DNA of 64,000 nucleotides, taken from assembly GCF_905171765.1 (NCBI RefSeq), contig NC_053391.1, positions 193,202,559 through 193,266,558 on the forward strand, read 5' to 3'. The translations under genes were made by a program, and so were the position numbers. The DNA comes from Bufo bufo. Taxonomy: Eukaryota; Chordata; Amphibia; Anura; Bufonidae. Positions 1 through 10,959 of the stretch are shown in pieces. The notes below the pieces were generated by a model. It did no database searches, had not been told where the DNA came from, and worked only from the letters and a program-made list of their open reading frames with translations. The first letter of the stretch is position 1; every line of letters begins with the position of its first letter.

Positions 1-615
1 AATCAGTATTAAAGTTATCCCCTATCCCCCTTTAACTTCACATATGTTCAGCCCTTGCTTCATGCAGGACATTGTTGACAGAAGTGATCCCATAGTTTCC
101 TATGGGAACAGTGTTGTCAGTCACAGTCAGTGTCATCAGTTGTGACGGCGGACATCTCCTAAGGCCAGAAATGCAGTGACTATGGAAACCGGAACTAGTG
201 CACATACATAGATTTGTGTCTGGATCAGGAATAAAATAGCTGGCTGTACACAACTGATATATGTGAAACCAACCAGCTACTAAAAATTTCTTTAGGGCAT
301 GATTACTAAATTTCCACCACTAGATGGAGCCATACTCATAAGCTAATTACAGAGCATTGCAGTTTAGCACTGGATCTGTGCACTTTGGGAAAAGTATAAT
401 TATTTTACCTTCTTTACATAACCCCAACATATTCCAGAGAACTTTACACTTTCTTCTGTTAATATGGCAGCGGTCATTTCGCTTTGTAAGAAGAATATGG
501 ATAGATCTTCAGTTAAAACCCAAGATAACCCCACTACATCATGTTCATGTACACATGCAGATCAGAGTTAAATGTCTTTTAGCTTCTAAGGGTTTATTCA
601 CATGTTGCAGATAAG
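1..615. other. No gene recognised
   Basis: Short open frames occur on both strands but none resembles a known protein or shows a domain motif. The base composition is mildly AT-rich, as in vertebrate intergenic or intronic DNA. Confidence 0.6.
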
Positions 616-890
616 TAGCGTTGAGCGAATTGAAGCATCCGAAGTGGAATTCGATCTGATCCTGAAGTTTAGAAAAAACTTGATTCGCAATGAATCAGTA
701 CACGTTACAAAGTGAAAGTAATGCAAGATCACCCATAATGTCATGTAGACAGCCAATCGGCAGCTCGCCAGCCCCTGTAATGTCACAGTCCTTTAAAAGC
801 CTCATCCCACGCAGTCTGTGCCATTTCACTGTGAGCTGAGCATAGGGAGAGACGTGTCAAGGGCCAGTGTTGCTAGAAGCTTTTTGTCGG
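616..890. repeat. Remnant of a hAT-type MITE
   Basis: The stretch opens with TAGCGTTGAGCGAATTGAAG, very close to the TAG(T/A)G(T/A)TGAGC ends of four better preserved elements in this window that carry 8-bp target duplications (8420, 15025, 46270, 47832). No matching right end was found, so this copy is decayed or truncated and its right limit is approximate. Confidence 0.5.
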
Positions 891-3103
891 GGGTAATAAT
901 TCAATTAGTTGTTATTAATTATGGTCATAAAAATAATTAACCATAAAAAATAAAATGTATAAAATTTGTCATAAATTCTTAAAATCATGACCTGGTGAAT
1001 TGTAGACAACCTAATTGATACAATTCACATCTGAGTCCGACTATTTCCTCAGATAAATAAGTTCTTTTGACGTGAGATGACGTTAATGATAAACATGTAG
1101 TTCTGCATTATACAATAATACACAGGTATAAAAATATGCAGATTTATTGGTTACAAGATTATAAACATATATGTTTACACAATGATACATGCAAATGAAT
1201 ATATATAGCGTTAATATAAAGCATTACAAGCTTAACAATACATGTGAGTGGAAATAACTTGTCACATTATAACCAAGCTATTATTAGGTTAGGATATCAA
1301 AATATGAACATAAGTTATATACATTACTTCTGTTCAGAGAAAGCCTCATGATATCAGGATGGGCATGTCTAATCCTAGACATCAATATAGAATGCTAAAT
1401 ACATTCTGCCCCCCCTAACCAACTACACATCACATGACTTCAGGCATGGGCAAATCCATCCAAGGATATAACTTAGAAGAGATAACTGTATCCTTCCGCC
1501 CCATCCTGGACTATTTTCACATATATAACTTTGGTAAGAATATTAAGACAAATAACAGGGATCTAGGATCTTGCTAGACCATATCTTAAATGGGAAGGAC
1601 TTGAAACAAGTCTTTCCTGTGGGAATCCATCACTTAGCTTGGCGAAGAATGTTCTATCTATCTATATATATATATATATATATATTACAATCATTTAATG
1701 CTTTGCTAGATTATCTTGATTCTTCTGCAGGTAGAATGAAGCCTCACAATATCCTAAGACTACATCTCAATATGGAGATGATCGATTAATTAATTTATTT
1801 ATTAATTCGCCAATCTAGATGGTATAATTTCACCCACACTATCAAATTAGTCTTAATAAAATGAAATATTATTTTCTGTGTCTCTTACCAAGTCCTAGTA
1901 GGAATCTCACTTCTGCTCCTAGGAAAGCTGGGTGGTCCATCATAGCGCATCTCACCATGGCTTTCATCTTGATAGACCCCTCTAGAGAGCTCAACTTCTC
2001 TTCTCCTCTTTTTTTTCTCCTTTTTTTTGTGTATGGTTTATGATCACAAACTTATCAGTTAGACACACCTTCCTAGTTTTGAACTTTCTAATCATTGTCG
2101 GATGGGCATGACCATTGATAAAAAATGTGACATCATAACCTTACCCAGAATTCACTTTTGCTACTGTTATAATGTCACCTACTGAGACCTAGGTGGCACT
2201 GCTGTGTAAGCTATTTGCATCATAGTATAAAGGGTTAACTTATGTAAGTCTGAATAAAACGTATTCTATACATTTGACCTTAGAAGCTTTAATTTAAAGC
2301 TATAGGGATTAATTCTGACACTTGTAGCAATTAGAGACAGACCTCTAGGCGTCTCTCTGAATGTTTCTCACACTGTTGATTTATGGATCATGATAGTATG
2401 AATGGCCTTGTTTTCTCACAGAGCTATTAGTAACTCCTGTCATACCAAAGACATGATTCATTGTTACAAAACACACATCTTTACAGACACTCTTTTAGAG
2501 ACGAATATTCTCCTAATGAGAAAATATATAATATACTGGATATATGTTGTCTTCTATAACATATAACAATATAATATAAAGTAATATATATATGTCCTAC
2601 TGATTGTCTTATGCTAAGGACTAAGGCTCATTAAATGAATACATGAATATTATATATTTTGCTTCATTAATAAATGCCTAATTGTATAGGTAATTATTAC
2701 CAGCTGCATAGAGCTTATCTTTATCTCCCATCAAAAATTTATAAGTAGACAAGGAGGATTCTTCTCAGACTGCTACATTCATGAGAAGAATAACACTAAA
2801 AAGTAGAAAACTTTTTACACAGAAACTTTTGTGCGACCTTACTTTGGCTTACTCAAGACATACAAAATTGTAAATATAGTCGAGCATTGCTCTTAAAGGC
2901 AATGAACATTCATCTTGACTAGAATAATTGGATATCAATGCATATACCTATGAAAAGGCACAACATTTTAATTGTGGAACATTGGATAGGGAGAGTGTAG
3001 GGAAAGTTTTTACACACTACAGGGAGACTGAAGGGACTGTAATCTGAAGCTGAAGGGATCCATAGGAGACAGTGCAGTTTGCACTAATACCTGTGTAGGG
3101 CAC
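891..3103. other. AT-rich DNA without a recognised gene
   Basis: Long AT-rich tract with many stop codons in all frames and short open frames only. No motif of a known gene or transposon was recognised apart from the simple repeat near 1.66 kb. Polypyrimidine runs near 2.0 kb are not accompanied by a convincing exon. Confidence 0.6.
1654..1686. repeat. (ATCT)/(TA)n microsatellite
   Basis: Two to three ATCT units run into about a dozen TA dinucleotides. A simple repeat, likely polymorphic in length. Confidence 0.9.
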
Positions 3104-3650
3104 AGTGTCCTCCTTGTTTAATAGCTAACAAATTCTATTAGGCATTAATTCTTAAATTGGGGTGAATAAGCTGTCTAGTTCTACTATTATTGTGGCGTCC
3201 ACCTTGTTTTTTACATAAGCAATTCTATTAGGCCTTGATTCTCAAATTGGGGTGAATAAGCTGTGTAATACTACTGTTATTGTGGTGTCCACCTTGTTTA
3301 ATAGATAAGTAATGTTATTACACTTTGATTCTCAAATTGGGGTGAATAAGCTGTCTAGTTCTACTGCTATTGGGGTATCCACCTTGTTTAATAGATAAGT
3401 AATTCTATTATGCCTTGATTCTCAAATTGGATAGTATAACCTGTCTAATACTACTATTATTGGGGTGTACACCTTGCTTAATACATAAGCAATTCTATTA
3501 CGCCCTGTTTCTCAAATTGGGGTGAATGACCTGTCTTCTACTATTATCGGGGTGTCCAAATTTTTTAATAGATAAACAATTATATTAGTCCTTGATTCTC
3601 AAGCTGGGGTGAATATCCTGTCTTGTTCTACTGCTAGTGGGGTGTCCACA
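3104..3650. repeat. 90-bp tandem array, about six units
   Basis: The anchor GG(T/C)GTCCACC recurs at about 3104, 3194, 3284, 3374, 3464, 3551 and 3641, a period of 90 bp with one 87-bp unit. Each unit also holds TTGATTCTCAAATTGGGGTG and an ACTATTATTG-like segment. Units differ by perhaps 10-20 %, so the array is old. It sits directly upstream of the hAT/ZBED-like fragment and may be a subterminal repeat region of that transposon, but no terminal inverted repeat was found to prove it. Confidence 0.85.
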
Positions 3651-4031
3651 TTAACAGTGAATAATTTATTTTACATGTACAGTTAGTGTTGCAGTACAGT
3701 ATGTCCAACAGACAGTTGCCAGGGCATTTCACAGGCATTGACAAAAATGTTGCTAGAGCTGTCAGAAATAGCAGCAAAAGAAGGCAGAGGGTGGTAACAG
3801 CAGCGCCAGCAACAAGCCAGAGCTTCCACTGTCATCCAGCGGTCACGTTTTGACAACCAATTCCGCTGTCCATGAATGGTTGACTCAGTCTTCAACATCA
3901 TTTCAACTTACATCAGACACTCACAGCCAGGAGTCTGACACCACACTTAGTTGGCATGGCCCAGGAACAAGCTCTGTGCCCTCACCTGTTCTAAACCTGC
4001 CTTTTTCCTTTGCTGCTCTTTCTGGCAGGTG

Positions 4032-4960
4032 ATGTATGCTGCTGGTGAGAATAACATAAGTGACGAGCAGACTGTAGTGGATGATGATGTAGCGGAATGC
4101 ACATGGGAGCAAGGTGAAGAGGGGGCTTCATCATTATCAGAGGGTGGCAGGTTGCCCGTGAGACAGCGGCGGGGTGGCAGCATGTGGTTGAGCCAGCAGG
4201 GTGGCGGCGGTGTGCGATCCAGAGCCAAACATTCCCGGGGTAGACCATGTGCTACTCAGGAGCCTACCTGTCTGGAAACAACTAGTGGTGCACGGCTTCA
4301 TAGAGGCAGCGGCAGTGAGTCAGCACGGAGTGGTAGTAGCCGGTGTGGGAAGGTGAAGCGCAGCCAGGGTGCCAATGTTGGCACCATGGCTCTGCGTCAT
4401 CACATGGAGCACCACCACAAAGTGTCATGGGAAAACCGTGGTGCTAATGTAGTGGTACAGGCTGATGCATCTCCCAGCGGCCTGCACCCCTTCTCCAGCA
4501 GTCAAGGCTCTACCACCTCAGCAGAAGAGAGCTGTGTTTCCTTCCCATTGTCTACTGGTCCTGATGCTCCTACTCCTAATCACACGTTTTGCCAGCAATC
4601 GACCACCGAGGCGATTGCAAAGAGACAACAGTACGCGTGCACTCATCCAACGGCCCAGAAGCTGAACGTGCTCCTGGCCAGGTTGCTGGTACTACAGTCC
4701 CTCCCGTTCCATGTGGTGGACTCTACACATTTCAGAGAACTGGTGGCTTGTGCCGAGCCAAGGTGGAGAGTCCCCAACCAAAACCACTTCTCTAAAAAAG
4801 CTGTACCAGCCTTGCATATCTGCGTACAGCAGAAGGTGGGCTAGTTCTTGAGCCTGTCAATGTCTGGTACAGTTCATGGCACTGCTGACAAAAACAATCT
4901 TCAATATATCAATATACAGCTATGTTCAGATGTGGTGGATTTGTTATGGATTTTGACTGC
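4032..4960 (+). pseudogene. Truncated hAT (ZBED-like) transposase
   Basis: The open frame has no stop from 3951 to 4844, and the natural-looking Met is at 4032. Residues before it are preceded by a pyrimidine tract ending in TCTGGCAG, which looks like a 3' splice site. After an acidic, then Gly/Ser/Arg-rich low-complexity N-terminus comes a BED-finger remnant: one CGK cysteine, a GANVGTMALRHHMEHHH segment with the histidines, but the partner cysteine is missing. Further on LPFHVVDSTHFRELV and WRVPNQNHFSKKAVPAL match the conserved hAT block before the catalytic domain. The frame closes at 4842; a weak continuation (VHGTAD, compare the hAT THLTTDxWTS first-Asp block) is visible to about 4960. 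Full hAT transposases are about 600 aa or more, so the catalytic core and dimerisation domain are missing. A domesticated ZBED exon is an alternative, less likely given the lost Cys. Confidence 0.7.
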
Positions 4961-5460
4961 ATATTCAGCAAAGAAAACCTGCAGCAAATTATAGTACAAT
5001 GCAAATTAATGGGTTTTTAAAAAATAAATTCAATCGTGGCAGTAAAATTCTGATTAGCTTTAACATTATATGTTGCAGATTTTCTGCAATATTTTTTTTA
5101 CATGTTTTGACTCTGCGATACAGAAACAAAGCAAATGTGACAGTAGAACATTTCCAAAATGTGTTAATGTATCCTAAAAGTGACCATGTTCAGCCAAATC
5201 TAGGGTGGTGTGACCATATATTTTATAAGGCCCATAAGTAAGGGCTAGTAAAGGTTTGTTTGTAGCCTGTAAGCATGGAGACACATAGGTCTGCATACAC
5301 AAAATCATATGAGGTTTTTAAGACTTGTACAATTGCTTCATTTTCTATTTTAGATGCATAGGGACAATATCTTTGAGCTATGTATTGGGCCATGTGATGA
5401 AGCAGGACACATTGATGGGTATGTAACACCCCCAAGTGGCATTACCACTCCTACATCCTG
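4961..5460. other. No gene recognised
   Basis: Contains short open frames only, with no recognised family. The segment could be decayed transposon sequence downstream of the hAT fragment. Confidence 0.5.
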
Positions 5461-5499
5461 CTTCTGTCAGTATATGCAATAACCATGTCATCTTATGCC

Positions 5500-6370
5500 T
5501 TTATTCCAGGTCCTCCATGTAGTGTGCATTTATTCCTATGCATTAGTGTTTGTTCATGTAATAACCTGGTTCCTCAGCGGGTGGCAGCATACTTGGCAGT
5601 GCTACTCTACAGAGAGTGGAACCTGGCTTTCCAGCTCTCTTATACTCTCCTCCAAGGATAAAGTATGGATCTAGTTAGAACCAGTTAGTTCCTGTACTCC
5701 ATGCTGTAGGGAGGAACGCAGGCGCTCGTCCCTGTGGGACTGAGCTCTCCCTAAAAGCCAGCCTGGACAATAAGTTCCTAGGATCACAGTGAGAGACAGA
5801 CTTAGAACAACATCATCAAGCAGAAAGGAAAGCATTCCTATTTAATATTGCTGACATAGCAGGTTAAGAGAGTACACTACAGATTCGGCAGAGAGTAGTT
5901 TGTTTTGCAGAAGTTGTTTGCCTTCTAAAACCTATTGGGAACCAAGACAAGTTCTGTGGATTGTTTGGATTACCGTTTATTACAAGTAAAAGCAATTGTT
6001 CAATGTTTAACCAAGTCTGGACTCAACTTAATTTTTACACTATCCAAGTTAACTACCCCTTTTGCACTGCTTCGGACGACCACGTCTGGAATCCAACCGT
6101 ATCCAGGTAAGAGCACTGTGACGTGCAACACAACATCTTCAGGGATATTGTGGCCACTTCTGCACCACCCTGGCAATCCTACACCTGGGTACCAACAATT
6201 CACTTAAAGGGAGCCTTGTGCTTCCGTTGCTGGAAGACAACTGGCGTCACGACTACTTACTCTAACAGAGTGACATATAATCGTTAAAAACCTCTTAAAG
6301 GGTAAGGGATACCCCAAACGCTAAACCCGTCCGTTGCAGGTAGGTGCTGTAATATCAATGACCACACCAC
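5500..6370. repeat. Unclassified, possibly LTR-like interspersed repeat
   Basis: The style (pyrimidine-rich blocks, a CTGTACTCCATGCTGTAGGG segment, an AATAAG near a CACAG end, then a downstream region with GGCGTCACGACTACTTACTC) reminds me of retroelement LTR or leader sequence. No tRNA primer-binding site, polypurine tract or second LTR copy was identified. A 90-aa open frame (5935-6207) shows no known domain. Confidence 0.2.
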
Positions 6371-6729
6371 TATAAAAACTCAGTACATACACATATTTAG
6401 ACTTTTATGTATGCATGTCTTAGTAATCATAATAATTAATATTATTTTATTATGTCATTATGTAATATGTTAACCAACTCAATTAGACGAGAATGATCCA
6501 GCCTATAATTTGCTTAACTAACCTCAAATGTCACCACACACCCTTCATCACAACAAGGGCAGATCCAAGGTGTAGGACACAGCAGCAAGAACCACAGGAA
6601 AACAAAGGCTCATATTGTTTTGTTACAAAATTACACAACACACTGCTTTTCGTGATGAGACTAGTTCTTAAAGTCTTTGCATTATTTGTGCAAAATTCTA
6701 TGTATAGCTGTTCTTGAGTGCTGTATGAA

Positions 6730-6988
6730 AGGGGGTTTCCAACAACCGGGAGCCCTACCGAACAGCCTCCTTACACCTTACCAATCACAGCGCCATCCAT
6801 TGGATAGCGGATGTGCTTGGTATTGCGCCTCAGTCCTATTTACTTGAATAGGACTGAGCTGCGCCTAGGCCATGTGACGGATGGACGTGACATCACTGGC
6901 CTGCTGATTGGTGGGAGTGATAAGGAGCGAGACCCCCACTGACAATACTAAGGACAGGTTATCAATATCAGAATCTTGGAAAACCCTT
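6730..6988. repeat. TTAA-type MITE with internal hairpin
   Basis: Ends AGGGGGTTTCC and, on the other strand, AAGGGTTTTCC, flanked by TGAA on the left and TTAA on the right, consistent with a decayed TTAA duplication. Inside is a 12-bp perfect stem CTCAGTCCTATT (6829-6840) / AATAGGACTGAG (6847-6858) with a 6-nt loop. Confidence 0.6.
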
Positions 6989-7011
6989 TTAAACATTATA
7001 TCTAAAAACCT

Positions 7012-7187
7012 ATGGGGTCATTTATCAAACTAGTGTAAATTAGAACTGGCTTAGTTGCCCACAGCAACCAATCAGATTCCACCTTTCATTTTACAAAGGA
7101 GCTGTCAGAAATGAAAGGTGGAATCTGATTGGTTGCTATGGGCAACTAAGCAAGTTCTACTTTACACTAGTTTGATAAATGGCCCCA
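7012..7187. repeat. Full-length palindromic MITE, 176 bp
   Basis: The left arm (GGGGTCATTTATCAAACTAG, then a TTGCCC...CAACCAATCAG block) is repeated as its reverse complement on the right, ending in TTTGATAAATGGCCCCA. The only unpaired part is a short AT-rich centre with CAAAGGAGCTGTCAG. No transposase coding capacity. Superfamily not settled because the target duplication is not clear. Confidence 0.85.
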
Positions 7188-7297
7188 CAAGTCTTATATT
7201 TGGCCACCAAAATAGCCAGCATGGCGCAGTAGTATATTTTGTCCTGCATTGGAGGCTCCTAACAAAAGCTATACAGCAGATGTTAACCTAGCCTTCA

Positions 7298-8105
7298 AGG
7301 GAATCTGTCACCAACGTAGACCAGGGGCGGATTGGCCATATACCTTACAAGGAAATTTCCTGGTGGGCCGATGCCCAGGGGGCTGCCTGAGCCCTCCTCA
7401 CAGCTGGCCAGTGGAAGTTTTTGGGGATGTATTTTGTGATGGACTGTGGCATTTGGATCTGTTGGAGAGGTATAATGTGCCACAATATGGTATTGCTGGC
7501 CCTGCCTTCCATCAATTGAGACCTGACTACCAAACAGGGCCACTTTTAGTATTTTTCCAGGGCCACTTTAAGTGCCTAGTCCGGCCATGACGTAGACCCT
7601 TTGTAACTTTTGGTAAGTCATGTGTAAATATACCTTTGTGTCCAAATCCATGTTCTCCATCACCCAAAAAACAATGCTAATTAGGTTGAAAAGAGCCCAA
7701 GGGGCTGTACTTACCCATTGCGGAGCCCAGCCGCACCTATCAGTAGTGAGCCCTGCTCCTCCCCGTCTTCTCTCCACCCCCTAGCTGCGGTGACACCATC
7801 ATGCTGCCGCGCCAAATCTTGCTGGTGCATGCATAGTTCAGTTAATGAAGCCACTGCCTGCAGAAGATTACAGATCAGGCGAGCCCACACAGAAAGGTGA
7901 ACGTGCACCTGTGCGAAATTGGGGAGAAGCGGGGCTCCACAACAGATAAGTACAGCCCCTTGGGCTCTTTTCAACCCTAATTATCACATGTATGGGTGAA
8001 AGAGCACATGGATCTGGACATAATTATGTATTTTCCCATGGCTATTGCAGAGTTACAGTGTCATACCAACAGTTACAAAGGGTATATGATGGTGACAGAT
8101 TCCCT
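7298..8105. mobile_element. TTAA-family MITE with a TTCA target duplication
   Basis: Terminal inverted repeats AGGGAATCTGTCACC (left) and its complement GGTGACAGATTCCCT (right). They continue inward as the CCCTTTGTAAC/GTTACAAAGGG pair. The flanks are TTCA (7294-7297) and TTCA (8106-8109). Internal GGGGCTGTACTTACCCATTG and its inverted counterpart near 7930-7965 form a foldback. A separate hAT MITE is inserted in the left arm, so the original element was about 530 bp. Similar AGGGATTCTGTCA ends are at 21023 and 59549. Confidence 0.85.
7322..7589. mobile_element. hAT MITE nested in the TTCA element
   Basis: 268 bp. The left end CAGGGGCGGATTGGCC is matched on the other strand by CATGGCCGGACTAGGC. 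The flanks are a perfect 8-bp duplication ACGTAGAC (7314-7321 and 7590-7597), the hallmark of hAT insertion. A related, 3'-shortened copy lies at 57208. Open frames through it (up to 113 aa) have no recognisable domain. Confidence 0.9.
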
Positions 8106-8419
8106 TTCATTTGTCTAGCTGGGATATTAACATTTTGATAGTCTACTGTCTGAGTAACTATTGATATGGAAACTATTTTTGAATACAAGTTATGAGAAGG
8201 TGGATGTGAGGTATAGATGTGCCCACAATTTCCCATACAGTCTAAAACTAGTATGAATGCAATGGTGTAGTAAAGTCCCAACTGACTTTTCTGTCACAAT
8301 CTATACAGCAAAGCTAAAAAGCAAGCTACAAAGAACAGAAGGTGCACCAGTGCTATTTCCAGTTCTCCAGTGGTCAGTGTCAAAAGAAAAAAAAAAAAAG
8401 AAAAAGTTTTGATAACAAC
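8106..8419. other. No gene recognised
   Basis: Low-information DNA between two MITEs, with an A-rich run near 8387-8405. No feature supported. Confidence 0.5.
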
Positions 8420-8956
8420 TAGAGATGATCGAAGTTATGGAAAATTTGATTTGGCTGCTTTGCTGAATATTACGAAGCGCATTTTTTGTATGTAGCAGTG
8501 GCAATGAGAGGGGACAGTCATTTTGCCTCTCTCCCCATCAATGAACCCCTCAGATGCCGCGTTTATCGCTGATCGCTGCATCTCAGGCTACCATTTAGGT
8601 CTTTCAGGTTGATCAGGGTAAAAAATAAATAAACACTGTACATACTCACCTCATCAAATTGATTGCGAAGAGGCCGTCGCGGCCATCTTGATTGAAGACA
8701 CCGTGCAAAATCTCACAGGGTGACATGATGCCGTCATCACGCTGGCCGGCGTGGCGACATCATACATCACTGCGCACAAGATTTTACATTGTATCTTCTA
8801 TCAAGATGGTCATGACCACCTCTGCACAAATGGATGAGGTATGTATTTTTTTGTTTTTGCTGCCATTTCAATGAAAATTGATTTGTTGCCATGAAACATT
8901 TGTTTCCTGGAATTCTGATGGAAGTCAATTAGTTGACTTTAATTTGCTCAACACTA
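8420..8956. mobile_element. hAT MITE, 537 bp
   Basis: Left end TAGAGATGATCGAA, right end TTGCTCAACACTA (complement TAGTGTTGAGCAA). Flanks ATAACAAC and ATAAAAAC are an 8-bp duplication with one mismatch. The interior is partly self-complementary: a GTCATCACGC...GCGTGGCGACATCAT hairpin near 8730-8760, and opposed donor-like ACATACTCACCTC and GATGAGGTATGTA. Confidence 0.85.
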
Positions 8957-8964
8957 ATAAAAAC

Positions 8965-9378
8965 CTCATTGAAAAATTGGTTATTTCTGGTGACACATTT
9001 CCTATAGCTCTTCTAAGATAGTTGGTGTCCCTTCCCTGATGGTTACTCTGTTAGTTTACCTGTGCAATTTGAGCTCTACCTATAGTTTAGTTCCAGCAAC
9101 ACCTCCCCACCGCTGTTACTCAGAGAGCAGAGATAATATCGTTCAATGTCCTGACCTGTGTAGAAATAAAATATGACGCCTCCCAAAATGTTCCTGAAAG
9201 GTCCATTGATACATGCTAATGATAAGGTGGATGGTTACACCTTTAATACTATTTATACACACTACAAGGGATTTCCTTTTTCATAGTTACATCACTGTTG
9301 TAAATGTCAAGGGACAAATTTCTAAAAAGTTACAAAGGAACGAGATCACAAAATGAGAATGATCATTTTTATTTATGA
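8965..9378. other. No gene recognised
   Basis: Ordinary-looking DNA between a hAT MITE and the minus-strand Helitron. No supported feature. Confidence 0.5.
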
Positions 9379-9464
9379 CTAGCTGAAGTACCCGGCTTCA
9401 CTCGCGTATATTTAATCTATTTCATTTAATGTTTGTGTGTGTCGTTAAAAGATATCAACACTAT

Positions 9465-9745
9465 CCACTATAACAGTGACATCTATGGCACCCCGTCCCC
9501 TTAACAGTGACCTCCACAGCCCCCCACCCCTTAACACTCCCCCCCCACAGTGCCCCGTCCCTTAAAATTGGACCTCCATAGCAGCCCACCCCCTTAACTT
9601 TTACAGCACACCACCCCCTTGACAGTGACCTCCACAGGGGCCCACCCCCTTAACAGTGGCCTTTACAGCAATCTGCCCCTTAACACTGACCTCCATAGAA
9701 AACCATCCCCTTAACTGTGACCTCCACAGCAGCCTGCCCCTAGGG
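9465..9745. repeat. Minisatellite of about 30 bp, C-rich
   Basis: Repeats of the form CCCCCTTAACAGTGACCTCCACAGC, with variable CCCACC spacers, about nine irregular units inside the minus-strand Helitron. Confidence 0.75.
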
Positions 9746-9769
9746 TGGCCAGATGTCCAGTTTTAGGCC

Positions 9770-10350
9770 GGACAGTCTGGCTTTCTGGATGGACACAAGG
9801 ATGTCCTTTTGAACAGCTCACTCTCAGACAGCAGCACTGTGCTGTCTGACTGAGCTGCAGGAAGAAAGCAACTGTCCCTCCCACCCTGCAGCTGACAGAA
9901 GTTGATTTTCAACCTCATTTTTTTAATCCTTGTCGGCTGAGTAGTAAGGGCGTGGCCTAACTGGATTGGGGCGTGGCTTAGCGGGACCTAGAAGTTGATT
10001 TTTAACTTCATTTTTTCAATCCCTGTCAGCAGAGGAGTGGGAGGGGGTGTCCTTTTGAACAGCTCAGTCTAAGACAGCAGCACTGTGCTGTCTGAGTGTG
10101 AGCTGCAGGGAGAAAGCCACCCTCCCTCCCACCTCTGCAGCTGACAGAAGTTGATTTTTAACTTCATTTTTTTAATCCCTGTCGGCTAAGAAGTGGGAGG
10201 GGGCGTGGCCTAACAATCAAGGGCGTGGCTTAGCGGGACCTAGAAGTTGATTTTTAACTTCATTTTTTCAATCCCTGTTGGCTAAGGAGTGGGAAGGGGC
10301 ATGGCCTAACCAGATCAAGGCGTGGCTTAGTGGGACCTAGGGGCGGGGTT
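9770..10350. repeat. Long-unit imperfect tandem repeat
   Basis: Blocks containing GCAGCTGACAGAAGTTGATT, TTTAATCCCTGTCGGCT, GGGGCGTGGC and TAGCGGGACCTAGAAGTTGA recur three to four times with 110-250 bp spacing. They lie within the minus-strand Helitron and are probably the result of internal amplification. Confidence 0.7.
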
Positions 10351-10959
10351 TTAAGTCTTTTGAGGGTGGGCACATTGTAGCAGGGGGCGTGTCTAGGCTC
10401 CTTCCTGCAAGAGTGACGCCCCTCTGGGCATCTTACTGGCTGATTTGCATTTCAAATAAACTGGATTTCCAGAGGATAAAAACATCTATTGCTGGAACAA
10501 AGGCACATCTTGAAATAAGGTACTAAGTGCTATTAGGCCATGGCTTTACTTCAATAGCGATTATCCTGGTGACAGATTTCCTTTAAAGCTCACCTACAGC
10601 AGTGAAAATAAATGGCTGGGTTGTTATGGAAACCTGAAGTAAAACTGTGTATGTGGAGGCTAATGGCCTGCGAGCTTCTCATGGCTGATAAGGGTCACGT
10701 GACCAAGCTTCTATTGACTAATGCATTTTTTGGAAATATCTCAGAGAGCTGAGACCTGGTCTAAAACCTTCCCGGACACCTGATGTACCTGTGTGCCAAA
10801 TTTCGTGATTGCAAATGCGACGGTGCAGATTTCTTTAGCGGACATACATACACTCAGCAAGACACACAGCTTTATATATTAGATCAGTCAGTTCTCACTG
10901 ATATTGTTAGTCATATCCCTCATTTAGACTGGGGAATTATTTGCATGGCAAGACCACTT

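Larger units (their letters stand above)
9379..10883 (-). mobile_element. Non-autonomous Helitron (family 1)
   Basis: Read on the minus strand the element starts A|TCTAATATATAAAGCTGTGTG (10883) and ends GAAGCCGGGTACTTCAGCTAG|T (9379). That is the Helitron pattern: 5' TC, 3' CTAG, insertion between A and T, and no target duplication. A GC hairpin is expected just before the CTAG; here it is degenerate (GCGAG...CCGGG). About 1.5 kb with no Rep or helicase frame, so it would need an autonomous partner. The interior is swollen by two tandem arrays, listed separately. Confidence 0.75.

Noticed and set aside
1664..1686. TATA-box-like TATATATATA
   Set aside because: A simple TA microsatellite with no gene downstream.
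3683..4248. Several minus-strand open frames opposite the hAT-like frame
   Set aside because: They are antisense shadows of the plus-strand frame with no domain of their own.
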